DNA from: Bacillota bacterium
GTDB taxonomy: Bacteria; Bacillota; Clostridia; Clostridiales; Clostridiaceae
Direction of reading: 5' to 3'
Length of the DNA stretch: 64,000 nt
Assembly (NCBI GenBank): GCA_023445445.1
Contig: JAEXLD010000017.1
Location: 15,737 to 79,736 of the forward strand
A program made the translations under genes and the position numbers. Shown here one piece after another: positions 42,508 through 51,315 of the stretch (position 1 is its first letter; every line of letters begins with the position of its first letter). The notes beneath the pieces are model-generated. The model was not told the origin of the DNA. It worked only from the letters and a program-made list of their open reading frames with translations, and searched no databases.

Positions 42508-44350
42508 AATATATCAATTTTAATCCTTTAATATTAAATTCTTCTGTTTCATCCTCCATATATTCATCGTAGGCTTTTTTAATAGTATCATAATTATCTA
42601 TTATTATATTTTTGTCTTCATCCTTAATTCCTGCTGGAATTTCTGAATAAGCTGATTTTAAATTTTCAAAACCTCTTAATAAATCTTTTTCAACCACTAA
42701 ATAATACCATGCTGCATTATTCAATGATCTAACATCCTTCTCATTCATGGAGTAAGCCTTACGAGTAATCTCTATCCCCTCTGCATAATTTCCTTCTAAT
42801 AAATGAAGAGCTCCTAAGGTTACATAATACTCTTGTATATTATCGTCAATTTTTATAGCTTCTTTAATATTTTGTATAGCATTTTCATATTTTTCTTCTT
42901 TTATATCTATATCTGCAAGCTTTTTATATAAAACATCATTATGTTTGTTTAAATTTATTGTAAATTTATAGTATTCCTTTGCCTTCTCATCATTAGCAAC
43001 AATATTTGTATAATAATTAGCCAAGTTTAATAATATTTCATAGTTAAAAGGTTCTTTTTTCAAGGCTTCCCTATAATATGTCTCAATAGTATTAAAGTCC
43101 TTTTTCCCATTTAGAATACTTGGTATTAGTATTCCATAACTTTCACAATTATTAATATTAGAGTTAATGCTCTTCTTTGCATATGTTAATGCCTCATCAT
43201 ATTTCCCATTATTTAAAGATTTTAAAGATAATAAATAATATGTTGAATAAGCTTCTTTGTCTATTTCTTTTGATTTATTAATAGCATCTTCTAAATATTC
43301 TTGATTAATAATTTCATTACTTGAGTTATTTGATACTTCTTGCTTTATAAGATCCATATTAATATTATCTATTTTTTTATCATCTAATTCATCAATTAAG
43401 TTTAATGCTTTATCTAAAGAATCCTTGTCCATTGAATATGCAGCAGCTAAAAACACCTTATATTCATCTTCTTTTGAATTTTCTATCATATTTTTTAATG
43501 TTTCAATTAAAGAATCCTTATCATAGATATACATTTCTCTTACTACATTAAATATTTTTATGTCGTTATTATCTACATTCCAAGCATCTTTTAGTAATGA
43601 TAATGCTATATCCCATCTATTAATTAAGATGTTCATGTTGGCATATGTAGCAATATCATATGCTGATTTTTCATCTAAAGGATAAGTATCTAAAAGTTCT
43701 TCTGCTTTATACTTATTGTTGTTTTGAATATATGCAGTAAATAGAATTTTGGTAATATCTTTATTTTGTCCATAATCTTTAAGGTATTGTTCCCCAAAGG
43801 AAATAACATCCCCATATTCTTTATTTAAAGTAAAGGTAAATAGCATTGATTTTATTAATTCTAAATCTTTTTCTTTATATGCTTCATAGCCTTCATCTTT
43901 TATAATCTTATCCCTTTTGGTTAAAGCTTCTTTTAGTAAAGTATTGGATTTTTCCTTTTCTCCTTGTAACGAATATATATCTGCAATCCTTACTGTCCAT
44001 ATTGGCCAATTATCAGTTTCTTGCATTTTTCTATATTCTTCTATAGCTTTATCATTTTTATTATCATAGTATAAATATTCTCCAGAATTACTAGCTATAC
44101 TTACTTGTTCAACAGTAGTAAAACTCTTTATTGATACTATCATAATAAGAACTAAAAAACAGGAAGTGCTTATAACAAAAATAGGTTCTACATATTTATT
44201 TTTAGAATTTGCTTTTTTATATAAATAACTTAATTTTTTTATGATACTTTTTAAAGCTTTATTAATTGGTTTAAATATGCTTTCAACTTTATTAAAAAAC
44301 GGTTTCAAATTCGTCTTAAACTTAGAAAAAAGCCCCTTTACTTCTTTCAT
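42506..44350 (-). CDS. Membrane-anchored tetratricopeptide-repeat (TPR) protein
   Basis: 614-aa protein. A basic N-terminal cytoplasmic part (residues 1-54), one membrane segment (about FVISTSCFLVLIMIVSI) and a long helical-repeat region of TPR type follow. Examples are YDEALTYAKKSINSN, KEPFNYEILLNLANYYTNI, EEKYENAIQNIKEAIKID and EYYVTLGALHLLEGNYAEGIEITRKAYSM. TPR arrays scaffold protein complexes. The neighbour is a dead transglutaminase-like membrane protein, so the two may form one extracytoplasmic assembly, which is inference. The start is ATG 44350 behind GGAGGGG; a start at 44410 would have no ribosome site. Confidence 0.8.
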   Translation of the reverse strand: MKEVKGLFSKFKTNLKPFFNKVESIFKPINKALKSIIKKLSYLYKKANSKNKYVEPIFVISTSCFLVLIMIVSIKSFTTVEQVSIASNSGEYLYYDNKNDKAIEEYRKMQETDNWPIWTVRIADIYSLQGEKEKSNTLLKEALTKRDKIIKDEGYEAYKEKDLELIKSMLFTFTLNKEYGDVISFGEQYLKDYGQNKDITKILFTAYIQNNNKYKAEELLDTYPLDEKSAYDIATYANMNILINRWDIALSLLKDAWNVDNNDIKIFNVVREMYIYDKDSLIETLKNMIENSKEDEYKVFLAAAYSMDKDSLDKALNLIDELDDKKIDNINMDLIKQEVSNNSSNEIINQEYLEDAINKSKEIDKEAYSTYYLLSLKSLNNGKYDEALTYAKKSINSNINNCESYGILIPSILNGKKDFNTIETYYREALKKEPFNYEILLNLANYYTNIVANDEKAKEYYKFTINLNKHNDVLYKKLADIDIKEEKYENAIQNIKEAIKIDDNIQEYYVTLGALHLLEGNYAEGIEITRKAYSMNEKDVRSLNNAAWYYLVVEKDLLRGFENLKSAYSEIPAGIKDEDKNIIIDNYDTIKKAYDEYMEDETEEFNIKGLKLIY

Positions 44351-44462
44351 ATTCCCCTCCAAAATAAGTTTATCTGTATGTTCTATTTTGATACATATAG
44401 ATTTTATCAAATATTCGTCTTTTTTACAATTATAAATTTAAATAGTGTCTACATTATAAATA

Positions 44463-44524
44463 AAGAGCTGGAGAAGGCCTTAATTTCTAGAGTTTATTTT
44501 TAATATCTTTATCTCCCAGCTCTT
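44463..44524 (-). terminator. Long hairpin after the ABC permease gene
   Basis: AAGAGCTGG pairs with CCAGCTCTT across a 44-nt interval, followed on the minus strand by TTATTTATAATG. Probably the terminator of the ABC operon, though the loop is unusually long. Confidence 0.45.
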
Positions 44525-44560
44525 AAATATAGGTCATATTATTTTCTTATAATTTATAGT

Positions 44561-45349
44561 TTAATTTATACTTTTAAGCTTTTCTTCAAGTTTTGAAACT
44601 AGCTTATACATAATAAAAGCAATTACTGAAAGTATCACTATGCTCATCATAACCATATCTAATTGAGATATTTGTCCACCATAAACTATTAAAAATCCAA
44701 GTCCCTTTCTGGCTACTAAAAATTCTCCCATTATTACTCCTACCCAAGATAAGCCTACATTTATTTTTAATGCTGATATTATAACTTGAATATTAGCTGG
44801 GAAAACAAGATATTTTAAAGTTTGAAATTTATTTGCTTGTAAAGTTTTCATTAACTTTAATTTACCTTTATCCACCTCATTAAAACCAGTTAATACAGTA
44901 ATAATAGTAGTTACAATTGAAATAAGTAAAGCCACAACAATAATTGCTGTGATACCATTTCCTACCCAAAATATAACTATGGGAGCAAGGGCAACCTTAG
45001 GTAATGCATTTAATACTACAAGATAAGGATCTAATACTCTTGATGCAAAGGGAAAAGACCATAAGATAATAGCTATTATAGCTCCTAATACTGTTCCTAA
45101 TGTAAATCCTAATACTGTTTCATAACATGTAATTAGTATGTTACTAAAAAGAGTTCCTTCCTTTATAAATGATACTAATGACTTTATTATTCTACTTGGA
45201 CTAGATGTCAAAAATGGATCTAAAACTTTAAATTCTGCTAATGATTCCCATAGAACTATGAAAATTATTAATAGCCCCACTCTAAATAAAGTAACCTTTA
45301 AAGAGTCTCTTTTTACTTTCTTTATATATTCTGAATGTTCCTTACTCAT
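44561..45349 (-). CDS. ABC transporter permease, nitrate/sulfonate/thiamine-precursor type
   Basis: 262-aa membrane permease of the SsuC/TauC/ThiX family, about six membrane segments. The EAA-loop region is LMKTLQANKFQTLKYLVFPANIQVIISALKINVGLSWVGVIMGEFL. It pairs with the ATPase (8-bp overlap) and the lipoprotein of the same locus. Transported substrate is not determinable from sequence; sulfonates, nitrate-like anions or HMP/thiamine precursors are known for the family. Confidence 0.9.
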   Translation of the reverse strand: MSKEHSEYIKKVKRDSLKVTLFRVGLLIIFIVLWESLAEFKVLDPFLTSSPSRIIKSLVSFIKEGTLFSNILITCYETVLGFTLGTVLGAIIAIILWSFPFASRVLDPYLVVLNALPKVALAPIVIFWVGNGITAIIVVALLISIVTTIITVLTGFNEVDKGKLKLMKTLQANKFQTLKYLVFPANIQVIISALKINVGLSWVGVIMGEFLVARKGLGFLIVYGGQISQLDMVMMSIVILSVIAFIMYKLVSKLEEKLKSIN

Positions 45350-46109
45350 TTACAATGTCCAGCTCCTTCCATAACAAATTAAAATATTTATTAAACTCCG
45401 GCTCTTTACGCCTTTGAAAAGGAGTAGCTTCTTTATTATTAAATTCAATTTTCACATCTAATTTTAGCTTTGCTGGTCTTTTAGTAAGAACTATTATTCT
45501 ATCTGAAGTTGCAATGGCTTCACCTAAATCATGGGTTACCATTATAGCAGTTTTTCCTTCTTTTTTTATAATTCCCTTTACATCATCACAAACCTTTAAT
45601 CTGGTTTGATAATCTAAAGCTGAAAATGGTTCATCTAAGAGAAGTACATCTGGATTTAAAGCAAGAGTTCTAATTAATGCAACTCTTTGTCTCATCCCTC
45701 CAGATAATTCAGCAGGTTTATGATTTTTAAATTTATCTAATTGATAATTTTTTAATAGCTTATCTACCCTTTCAATATTTTCTTTACTATTTATTTTCTT
45801 TACCTTAAGTCCTAGTAATATGTTATTACTAACAGAAAGCCATGGAAATAAATAATCTTTTTGAAACATATATCCCATTTTATCTAATCTATTTTTAACA
45901 TTTTTATCATTATAAATTATTTCCCCTTCAGATGGTTTTAATAAACCACTAATTATATTTAATAATGTTGATTTACCACAACCTGATGGTCCAATTATAC
46001 TTACAAATTCACCTTTTTCTATTGAAAAATTCAACTTATCTATTGCTTTAGTTTCTGCATTTATAGAATGATAAGTTAAACCTATATTTGAAATATTTAT
46101 TAAACTCAT
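45342..46109 (-). CDS. ABC transporter ATP-binding protein, SsuB/TauB/ThiZ type
   Basis: 255-aa ATPase with Walker A GPSGCGKST, Q-loop FQKDYLFPWLSV, signature LSGGMRQR, Walker B VLLLDEPFSALD and switch His MVTHDLGEA. The PWLSV after the Q-loop is usual in the SsuB/TauB group. The start is ATG behind AAGGAGG; the gene overlaps the permease by 8 bp. A 211-bp gap separates it from the binding-protein gene upstream. Confidence 0.92.
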   Translation of the reverse strand: MSLINISNIGLTYHSINAETKAIDKLNFSIEKGEFVSIIGPSGCGKSTLLNIISGLLKPSEGEIIYNDKNVKNRLDKMGYMFQKDYLFPWLSVSNNILLGLKVKKINSKENIERVDKLLKNYQLDKFKNHKPAELSGGMRQRVALIRTLALNPDVLLLDEPFSALDYQTRLKVCDDVKGIIKKEGKTAIMVTHDLGEAIATSDRIIVLTKRPAKLKLDVKIEFNNKEATPFQRRKEPEFNKYFNLLWKELDIVNE

Positions 46110-46207
46110 TTTCTAACCTCCTTTCAATTATGTATTAATACTAAAAATAGCCTCTAGATAACCACTTGTTTATTAAGATTAATAATTAGAAGTTTAAATT
46201 TATAATA

Positions 46208-46225
46208 GGGCTGCATAAACAGCCC
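46208..46225 (-). terminator. Hairpin between the binding-protein and ATPase genes
   Basis: Perfect 6-bp GC-rich stem GGGCTG/CAGCCC, 6-nt loop, followed by TATTATAAATTT on the minus strand. It may be a partial terminator or an mRNA-stabilising hairpin that keeps the binding protein in excess. Confidence 0.45.
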
Positions 46226-46320
46226 CTGATTTAAAATTGGGATTATAACATAATGAATTATTTTATGCCAATTTTGTAGATGCAAAAGAGGCTTTTCATT
46301 TTTTCATTTAGTATTTAAAC

Positions 46321-47349
46321 TTATTTAGCTTTAATTGCTTCTTCTGCAAAAGTATTATTTACTATCTTTTCAAATGATGGTCTTTCAGGTAATAGACTAC
46401 TATCATAACTTTCTATAACATCCATTAATCTAGTTAAGTCTTCTTCTTTTATTGAAGGCTTAGTAGCAATAGCATTTATCTCTTTATAGTTTTTTACAAC
46501 TGAAACTATTATATCTTTGTCTGTTCCAGGGAAGAATGAACTAATAGAAGCAGCTATTTCTTCATTACTATGTGTTTCAACCCATTTTTGTCCCTTATAA
46601 ATTGCTTTAGTAAAACTTTGAAGTACTTCAGGATTCTTATCCATATATGATTTAGTTACAAAGAAACAAGTATATGGTAAATTTCCAACTTCCTTTCCTA
46701 TAGAAGTTATAATCTTACCACTCCCTTCCTTTTCTAACATTGAAGCTGTTGGTTCAAATAAAGTAACATATTCCCCAGTTCCAGCTTTAAATGCTCCAGA
46801 GGTAGCTGTAAAATCTATATTAGTTACCATCTTAACATCAGTTTTTGCATCTAATCCATTTTTCTTTAAAGCATATTCAAAAGCCATTTCAGGAACCCCA
46901 CCTGGTCTTCCTCCTATGATTTCAGCACCTTTTAAATCTGTCCATTTAAAATTTTCTTTTGCTTCTCTTCCTACTAAAAAGGCTCCATCAGTTTGAGTTA
47001 ATTGAGCAAAAAGAACTGGATAATCCTCTCTACCTTGATTGTTAATGTAAATTACTTGTTCCGGTCCTGCAAAACCAATATCTGCATTTTTACTTAAAAC
47101 CTGTTGCATTGTTTTATCCGCCCCTTGCCCAGTACTAAGGTCGATGTCGATTCCAGCTTCCTTAAAGAAACCTTCATTTATTGCAACATACATAGGCGCA
47201 TAGAATACTGATCTTACTACCTCATTTAACCTAACTTTTGTTAATTCTTTATTTTCATCAACAGTTTTTTTATTACAAGAAATTAAACTTAAAGAAGTTA
47301 TTCCTAATAAAGCCACCATTGATGCAATTTTAATTAATTTGCTTTTCAT
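46321..47349 (-). CDS. ABC transporter substrate-binding lipoprotein (NMT1/SsuA-like)
   Basis: 342-aa lipoprotein: signal peptide with lipobox LISC and Cys at residue 25, then a type 2 periplasmic-binding fold of the NMT1/SsuA/ThiY group (NEVVRSVFYAPMYVAINEGFFKEAGIDIDL, GQGADKTMQQVLSKNADIGFAGPEQ). It delivers substrate to the permease/ATPase downstream. No TPP riboswitch or S-box is visible upstream, so thiamine- or methionine-controlled expression is not supported. The start is ATG behind GGGAGG. It is divergent from lrgAB. Confidence 0.9.
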   Translation of the reverse strand: MKSKLIKIASMVALLGITSLSLISCNKKTVDENKELTKVRLNEVVRSVFYAPMYVAINEGFFKEAGIDIDLSTGQGADKTMQQVLSKNADIGFAGPEQVIYINNQGREDYPVLFAQLTQTDGAFLVGREAKENFKWTDLKGAEIIGGRPGGVPEMAFEYALKKNGLDAKTDVKMVTNIDFTATSGAFKAGTGEYVTLFEPTASMLEKEGSGKIITSIGKEVGNLPYTCFFVTKSYMDKNPEVLQSFTKAIYKGQKWVETHSNEEIAASISSFFPGTDKDIIVSVVKNYKEINAIATKPSIKEEDLTRLMDVIESYDSSLLPERPSFEKIVNNTFAEEAIKAK

Positions 47350-47456
47350 TTAATCCTCCCTAAGAATAGTAATTAATCTATGGTTTATAATATGAATAGA
47401 TAGCAAATTTTGTTAAAAAATAAGGGATTATAATTTATTTTTACTTTTATTGATGT

Positions 47457-47478
47457 GTAAATGTTTTACTTCATTTAC
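47457..47478. promoter_or_regulatory. Inverted repeat between the ABC importer and lrgAB
   Basis: GTAAATG-N8-CATTTAC (perfect 7-bp arms), in the 181-bp divergent promoter region. Operator candidate for either side. Confidence 0.4.
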
Positions 47479-47530
47479 TTATGTTTTTAATAGTGATAAA
47501 TTAATATTGATAGTTTAAGGAGGTAATCTA

Positions 47531-47902
47531 ATGAAAATATTTAGAGAAGCTATTATTATTCTTGGTATTTACCTAATTGGGGAGCTAATTTCTAAAGGAT
47601 TTACCCTTCCACTACCCGGAAATATCATAGGAATGATAATTTTATTAGTTTTATTATGTACAAAAGTAATTAAAGTCGAAAAGGTAGAAACTGTATCTAC
47701 ATTCTTTTTAGATCATTTATCATTTTTCTTTATTCCAGCTGGTGTAGGATTAATTTCATCCTTTAGTTCAATAAAGAATAGTTTAATATATATTTTACTA
47801 TTATGTCTTATAACAACAGCTATTGTAGTTATATCTACTGGTACTATTGTTCAATATATAATAAAAATCAAAGAAAAAAAGTCAAGAAAGGGTGAAATAT
47901 AA
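47531..47902 (+). CDS. lrgA: CidA/LrgA family holin-like membrane protein
   Basis: 123-aa membrane protein with four membrane segments. The N-terminal IIILGIYLIGELISKGFTLPLPGNIIGMIIL and the following FFIPAGVGLI are family marks. Together with LrgB it forms the holin/antiholin-like pair studied in staphylococci in murein hydrolase control, pyruvate transport and programmed death. The start is ATG behind AAGGAGG. No LytTR-type regulator gene is adjacent. Confidence 0.92.
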   Translation: MKIFREAIIILGIYLIGELISKGFTLPLPGNIIGMIILLVLLCTKVIKVEKVETVSTFFLDHLSFFFIPAGVGLISSFSSIKNSLIYILLLCLITTAIVVISTGTIVQYIIKIKEKKSRKGEI

Positions 47903-47906
47903 AGGA

Positions 47907-48611
47907 ATGGAAATACTAACAGAAAATATTCTATTTGGAATAATAATTTCGCTTCTAGCTTTTGAAGCTGGTTTATTATTATATAAGAAAACTAAATTCC
48001 CACTTTTTAATCCATTATTAATAGCTATAGCCTTAGTTATTGGCTTATTATTAATTTTTAAAATCGATATTGATGTGTATAATAAAGGTGGGCAATTTAT
48101 AAATATGTTTCTTGGTCCTGCAACTGTAGTTTTAGCAGTTCCACTATATAAGCAATTAAATTTATTAAAAAAATATTTATTACCTATATTAATAGGTATA
48201 TTAATTGGAAGTTCTATAGGAATATCCTCAGTAATTTTATTAGCTAATATCTTCGGCTTAGAAAAAGTATTAACTATATCTTTACTATCAAAATCTGTAA
48301 CAACTCCTATCGGTATAGAAATAACAAATCAACTTGGTGGCTTAGCTCCAGTTACAGTGTTATCTATAGTTATATCTGGAATTATTGGGTCTATAATTGG
48401 ACCATTATTATGTAAGACATTTAAAATCAATAATAAAGTTGCTGTTGGTATTGCTTTAGGTACAGCTTCCCATGCTGTTGGAACCTCCAAAGCCTTAGAA
48501 CTTGGAGAAACTGAAGGTGCCATGAGTTCATTATCAATTGGTATAGCTGGAATTATGACTGTATTTTTAGCTCCAGCCTTCTATGCATTATTATCATTTT
48601 TAATTAAATAA
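47907..48611 (+). CDS. lrgB: LrgB family membrane protein (CidB/LrgB)
   Basis: 234-aa polytopic membrane partner of LrgA. The segments LLSKSVTTPIGIEITNQLGG and GIALGTASHAVGTSKALELGETEGAMSSLSIGIAGI are the family signature. ATG 47907 is chosen since family members start about six residues before FG; a GTG at 47892 overlaps lrgA more deeply and is the alternative. Neither has an ideally spaced ribosome site, so coupling to lrgA is likely. A strong terminator follows. Confidence 0.92.
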   Translation: MEILTENILFGIIISLLAFEAGLLLYKKTKFPLFNPLLIAIALVIGLLLIFKIDIDVYNKGGQFINMFLGPATVVLAVPLYKQLNLLKKYLLPILIGILIGSSIGISSVILLANIFGLEKVLTISLLSKSVTTPIGIEITNQLGGLAPVTVLSIVISGIIGSIIGPLLCKTFKINNKVAVGIALGTASHAVGTSKALELGETEGAMSSLSIGIAGIMTVFLAPAFYALLSFLIK

Positions 48612-48660
48612 ATGCTCTAATGTATATATTGCTTAATCTTACATAACTTAAGCAAATAAA

Positions 48661-48708
48661 AACTCTCTAAAAACTTGATTTTATCAAATTTTTAGAGAGT
48701 TTTTTTAC
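48661..48708 (+). terminator. Terminator after lrgB
   Basis: Long stem AACTCTCTAAAAA/TTTTTAGAGAGTT with an inner TTGAT/ATCAA stem, then TTTTTT. The A-rich left flank makes it a candidate for both directions (topB converges). Confidence 0.85.
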
Positions 48709-48733
48709 TCTTAATTATTTTATTCTTTAATTA

Positions 48734-50689
48734 CTATTGTTGATTTTTTATCTTTAATAGCTTAGTGTTTAAAATGCCTATATTAGATGATTTCATTACT
48801 CTCTGCGTATTATTTCTAGTATATGCTTCAAGCTTAGTCATAAACTCATCTGGTTCTATTTCCTTATCATTTACAAGCTTTAATCCCTTTTCCCAGGAAG
48901 CAGTTAATGCAGGATTAAGAAGAGATGGTATAGAAACCTTAATAGCTTCATATATCATTTCTCCAAGATTAGTTGGAGTAATAATTTGAGTTTTCTTATT
49001 AGCTTGCATATATTCTATATTAATTAACTTTTTAAGAATTTCTGCTCTAGTAGCTGATGTTCCAATTCCAGCTCCTTTAATATGTTCTCTAAGTTCTTCA
49101 TCTTCTATAAGTTTTCCTGCATTTTCCATAGCTATTATCATTGAACCAGTGGTATATCTCTTTGGTGGTGAGGTTTCACCTTCTTTTATTTCTAATTCAT
49201 TAATAATTACCTTAGTTCCTTTTCGTAAATTTTCAGGAAAAGCTTCTTCCTTTTCTTCTTTATCATTACCTAATATAACTAAATATCCTTTATCAATACA
49301 TACCTTTTTATTTAAGATAAAGTTTTCTTTTCCAACCAATATAGTAATAGCCATTTTACTATATTGTGCTGGTGGATAAAATATAGATAAGAATCTTCTT
49401 AAAATAACAAAATATACTTGTTTATCTAAGCTAGGTAACTTTAATAAAGTATCTTTCCCTTCTCCTGTTGGAATTATTGCATAGTGATCAGTGATCTTAC
49501 TATCATCTACATATTTGCTCTTTAATATGCTCTTTGAATAATCCTTTTCTATTATTTCATTTGCTACATTAGAAAGTTCTTCACCTATTGGCATATTCCT
49601 AAGTTTAATAACATTTCCCTTAATTCCCTTTGCAACAGCTGTAGATAATACTCTTGCATCAGTTCTTGGGTATGTAACCATCTTCTTTTCATAAAGATTT
49701 TGAACTATCTTTAATGTTTCGTCTGGACTTATCTTAAATCTCTTTGTACATTCATTTTGAAGTTCTGCCAAGTTATACAAAAGAGGTGGATTCTTTTTTT
49801 CCTTAGTTTTCTTAACTTCCTTTATAGTTCCAAAGCCTATATCCCTTAACTTTGTAATTAATTCTTCTGCGTCTTCTTTCTTATTAAAGCCTACTTCACT
49901 ATATAGTTTAGGAGATTCGAAATACTCTGACCCTTCTATAGCCTTCCAATCTGCTACTATTTCTGAAGTTTCCTCCTCTTTTGAGAAGTTACCTGATATC
50001 TTATAAAAAGACTTTTTATTAAAGTCTCTTATCTCTCTTTCTCTTTCTACTACCATTCCAAGAACACAAGTCATAACTCTACCTACAGCTACAACAACAT
50101 TCTTATCCTTTTGTAGAATATTAGCCAGAGTCTTACCATACAATAATGTTAATAACCTTGAAAAATTTATACCAAATATATAGTCTTCCTTAGCTCTTAA
50201 ATATGCCGAATGGGCTAAAGAATCATATTCTGATAGGGGCTTCGCCTCTTTAATTCCTCTTTTTATTTCCTCTTCTGTTTGAGAATCTATCCAAACTCTT
50301 TTCTTTACTTTATTAGGATTACCAGCCATATCATCAACTAGTCTATATATATACTCTCCTTCTCTCCCAGAGTCAGTACAAACATAAATTGTCTCTACAT
50401 CTTCTCTATTCATTAAATTACTTACAACATTAAATTGAGCAGAGGCAGAAGGAATTACTTCATATTTATATTCATTTGGTAAAAAAGGTAAGTCTCTTAA
50501 ATTCCAGAATTTTAATTTTTCATTATAAACCTCTGGATAACTCATTGTTACCATATGACCTACACACCAAGTAAAGATGCTTTTTTCGCCCTCAATATAT
50601 CCATTGTTTCTCTTCCCCTTGACATTTAACAACTTCACAAATTCCATAGCAACTGAAGGCTTTTCTGCAATAAATAAAGTTTTCCCCAT
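48734..50689 (-). CDS. topB: DNA topoisomerase III (type IA)
   Basis: 651-aa type IA topoisomerase. The Toprim domain starts GKTLFIAEKPSVAMEF and has CTDSGREGEYI (DxD-type acidic motif). The active-site Tyr is in VTYPRTDAR. GIGTSATRAEILKKLI is a further family motif. It decatenates single-strand-linked DNA. There is no C-terminal zinc-ribbon extension, so it is shorter than Bacillus TopB (~727 aa). It could be a plasmid-type or accessory TopB rather than the only copy. The start is ATG behind AAAGGAAG. Confidence 0.93.
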   Translation of the reverse strand: MGKTLFIAEKPSVAMEFVKLLNVKGKRNNGYIEGEKSIFTWCVGHMVTMSYPEVYNEKLKFWNLRDLPFLPNEYKYEVIPSASAQFNVVSNLMNREDVETIYVCTDSGREGEYIYRLVDDMAGNPNKVKKRVWIDSQTEEEIKRGIKEAKPLSEYDSLAHSAYLRAKEDYIFGINFSRLLTLLYGKTLANILQKDKNVVVAVGRVMTCVLGMVVEREREIRDFNKKSFYKISGNFSKEEETSEIVADWKAIEGSEYFESPKLYSEVGFNKKEDAEELITKLRDIGFGTIKEVKKTKEKKNPPLLYNLAELQNECTKRFKISPDETLKIVQNLYEKKMVTYPRTDARVLSTAVAKGIKGNVIKLRNMPIGEELSNVANEIIEKDYSKSILKSKYVDDSKITDHYAIIPTGEGKDTLLKLPSLDKQVYFVILRRFLSIFYPPAQYSKMAITILVGKENFILNKKVCIDKGYLVILGNDKEEKEEAFPENLRKGTKVIINELEIKEGETSPPKRYTTGSMIIAMENAGKLIEDEELREHIKGAGIGTSATRAEILKKLINIEYMQANKKTQIITPTNLGEMIYEAIKVSIPSLLNPALTASWEKGLKLVNDKEIEPDEFMTKLEAYTRNNTQRVMKSSNIGILNTKLLKIKNQQ

Positions 50690-50707
50690 AGAAACTTCCT
50701 TTCTAAA

Positions 50708-50738
50708 TAAAGTAGACCTTCATAGAAGGTCTACTTTA
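50708..50738 (-). terminator. Terminator after tspO
   Basis: Perfect 14-bp stem TAAAGTAGACCTTC/GAAGGTCTACTTTA with a 3-nt loop and TTTAGAAAGG on the minus strand. It lies in the 66-bp gap before topB, so topB relies on read-through or a promoter inside tspO. Confidence 0.75.
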
Positions 50739-50755
50739 TTATACTACAACTTAAA

Positions 50756-51253
50756 TTACATTTCATTAAAAACCCAAATAAAGAAATTCAAAACTCCAGC
50801 AAAAACTAGCCAAAGCATATATGGAATAAGTAGTGCTCCAGCAATTTTATCTATTTTTATAAACTTTATAAAGGTAATTACAACAAAAATAAATAAAATT
50901 ATTATCCATATAAAAGCTACTCCATATAACCTAAAGGTAAAAAATATAAAACTCCACATAAAGTTAAATATTAATTGAATCAAATAAAAGAAATATCCTC
51001 CATTATCTTCATTATTCTCTTTATTTCTTATATATATTCTGTATGCTGCAATACCTATTAATATATATAAAACGCCCCATACTATAGAAAATACAATACT
51101 TGGTGGTGTAAAAAACGGTTTTTTTACATTAGCACTATAATAAGTAATAGCATTTTTATTTATGTAAGAAACTAAAAAACCACCAAGAAGAGGAAGTAAT
51201 ATATTAAAAACTAAAGGAATAACCTTAATGCTTATATTAAGTTTATTTTTCAC
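50756..51253 (-). CDS. tspO: TspO/MBR family tryptophan-rich protein
   Basis: 165-aa membrane protein with five membrane segments, as in TspO and the mitochondrial benzodiazepine receptor. KPFFTPPSIVFSIVWGVLYILIGIAAYRIY and FNFMWSFIFF and LIPYMLWLVFAGVLNFFIW are the family pattern. TspO binds tetrapyrroles such as protoporphyrin and cobalamin-type ligands and links to stress responses. The start is probably GTG 51253 with AGGAG eight bases upstream; an in-frame GTG at 51262 overlaps that site. It is downstream of two histidine kinase genes on the same strand. Confidence 0.88.
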   Translation of the reverse strand: MKNKLNISIKVIPLVFNILLPLLGGFLVSYINKNAITYYSANVKKPFFTPPSIVFSIVWGVLYILIGIAAYRIYIRNKENNEDNGGYFFYLIQLIFNFMWSFIFFTFRLYGVAFIWIIILFIFVVITFIKFIKIDKIAGALLIPYMLWLVFAGVLNFFIWVFNEM

Positions 51254-51315
51254 ATATAACACTCCTATATAAATTATTCCTTATTATATATGCTTTAATA
51301 ATTATAGTTATGTTA

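Noticed and set aside
47350..47530. TPP riboswitch or S-box before the NMT1/SsuA-type ABC importer
   Set aside because: No CUGAGA-type core or S-box motifs are present in the 181-bp gap.
48734..50689. Topoisomerase III as a marker of an integrated plasmid or ICE
   Set aside because: No integrase, relaxase, att-like repeats or conjugation genes are visible on either side; base composition matches the neighbours.
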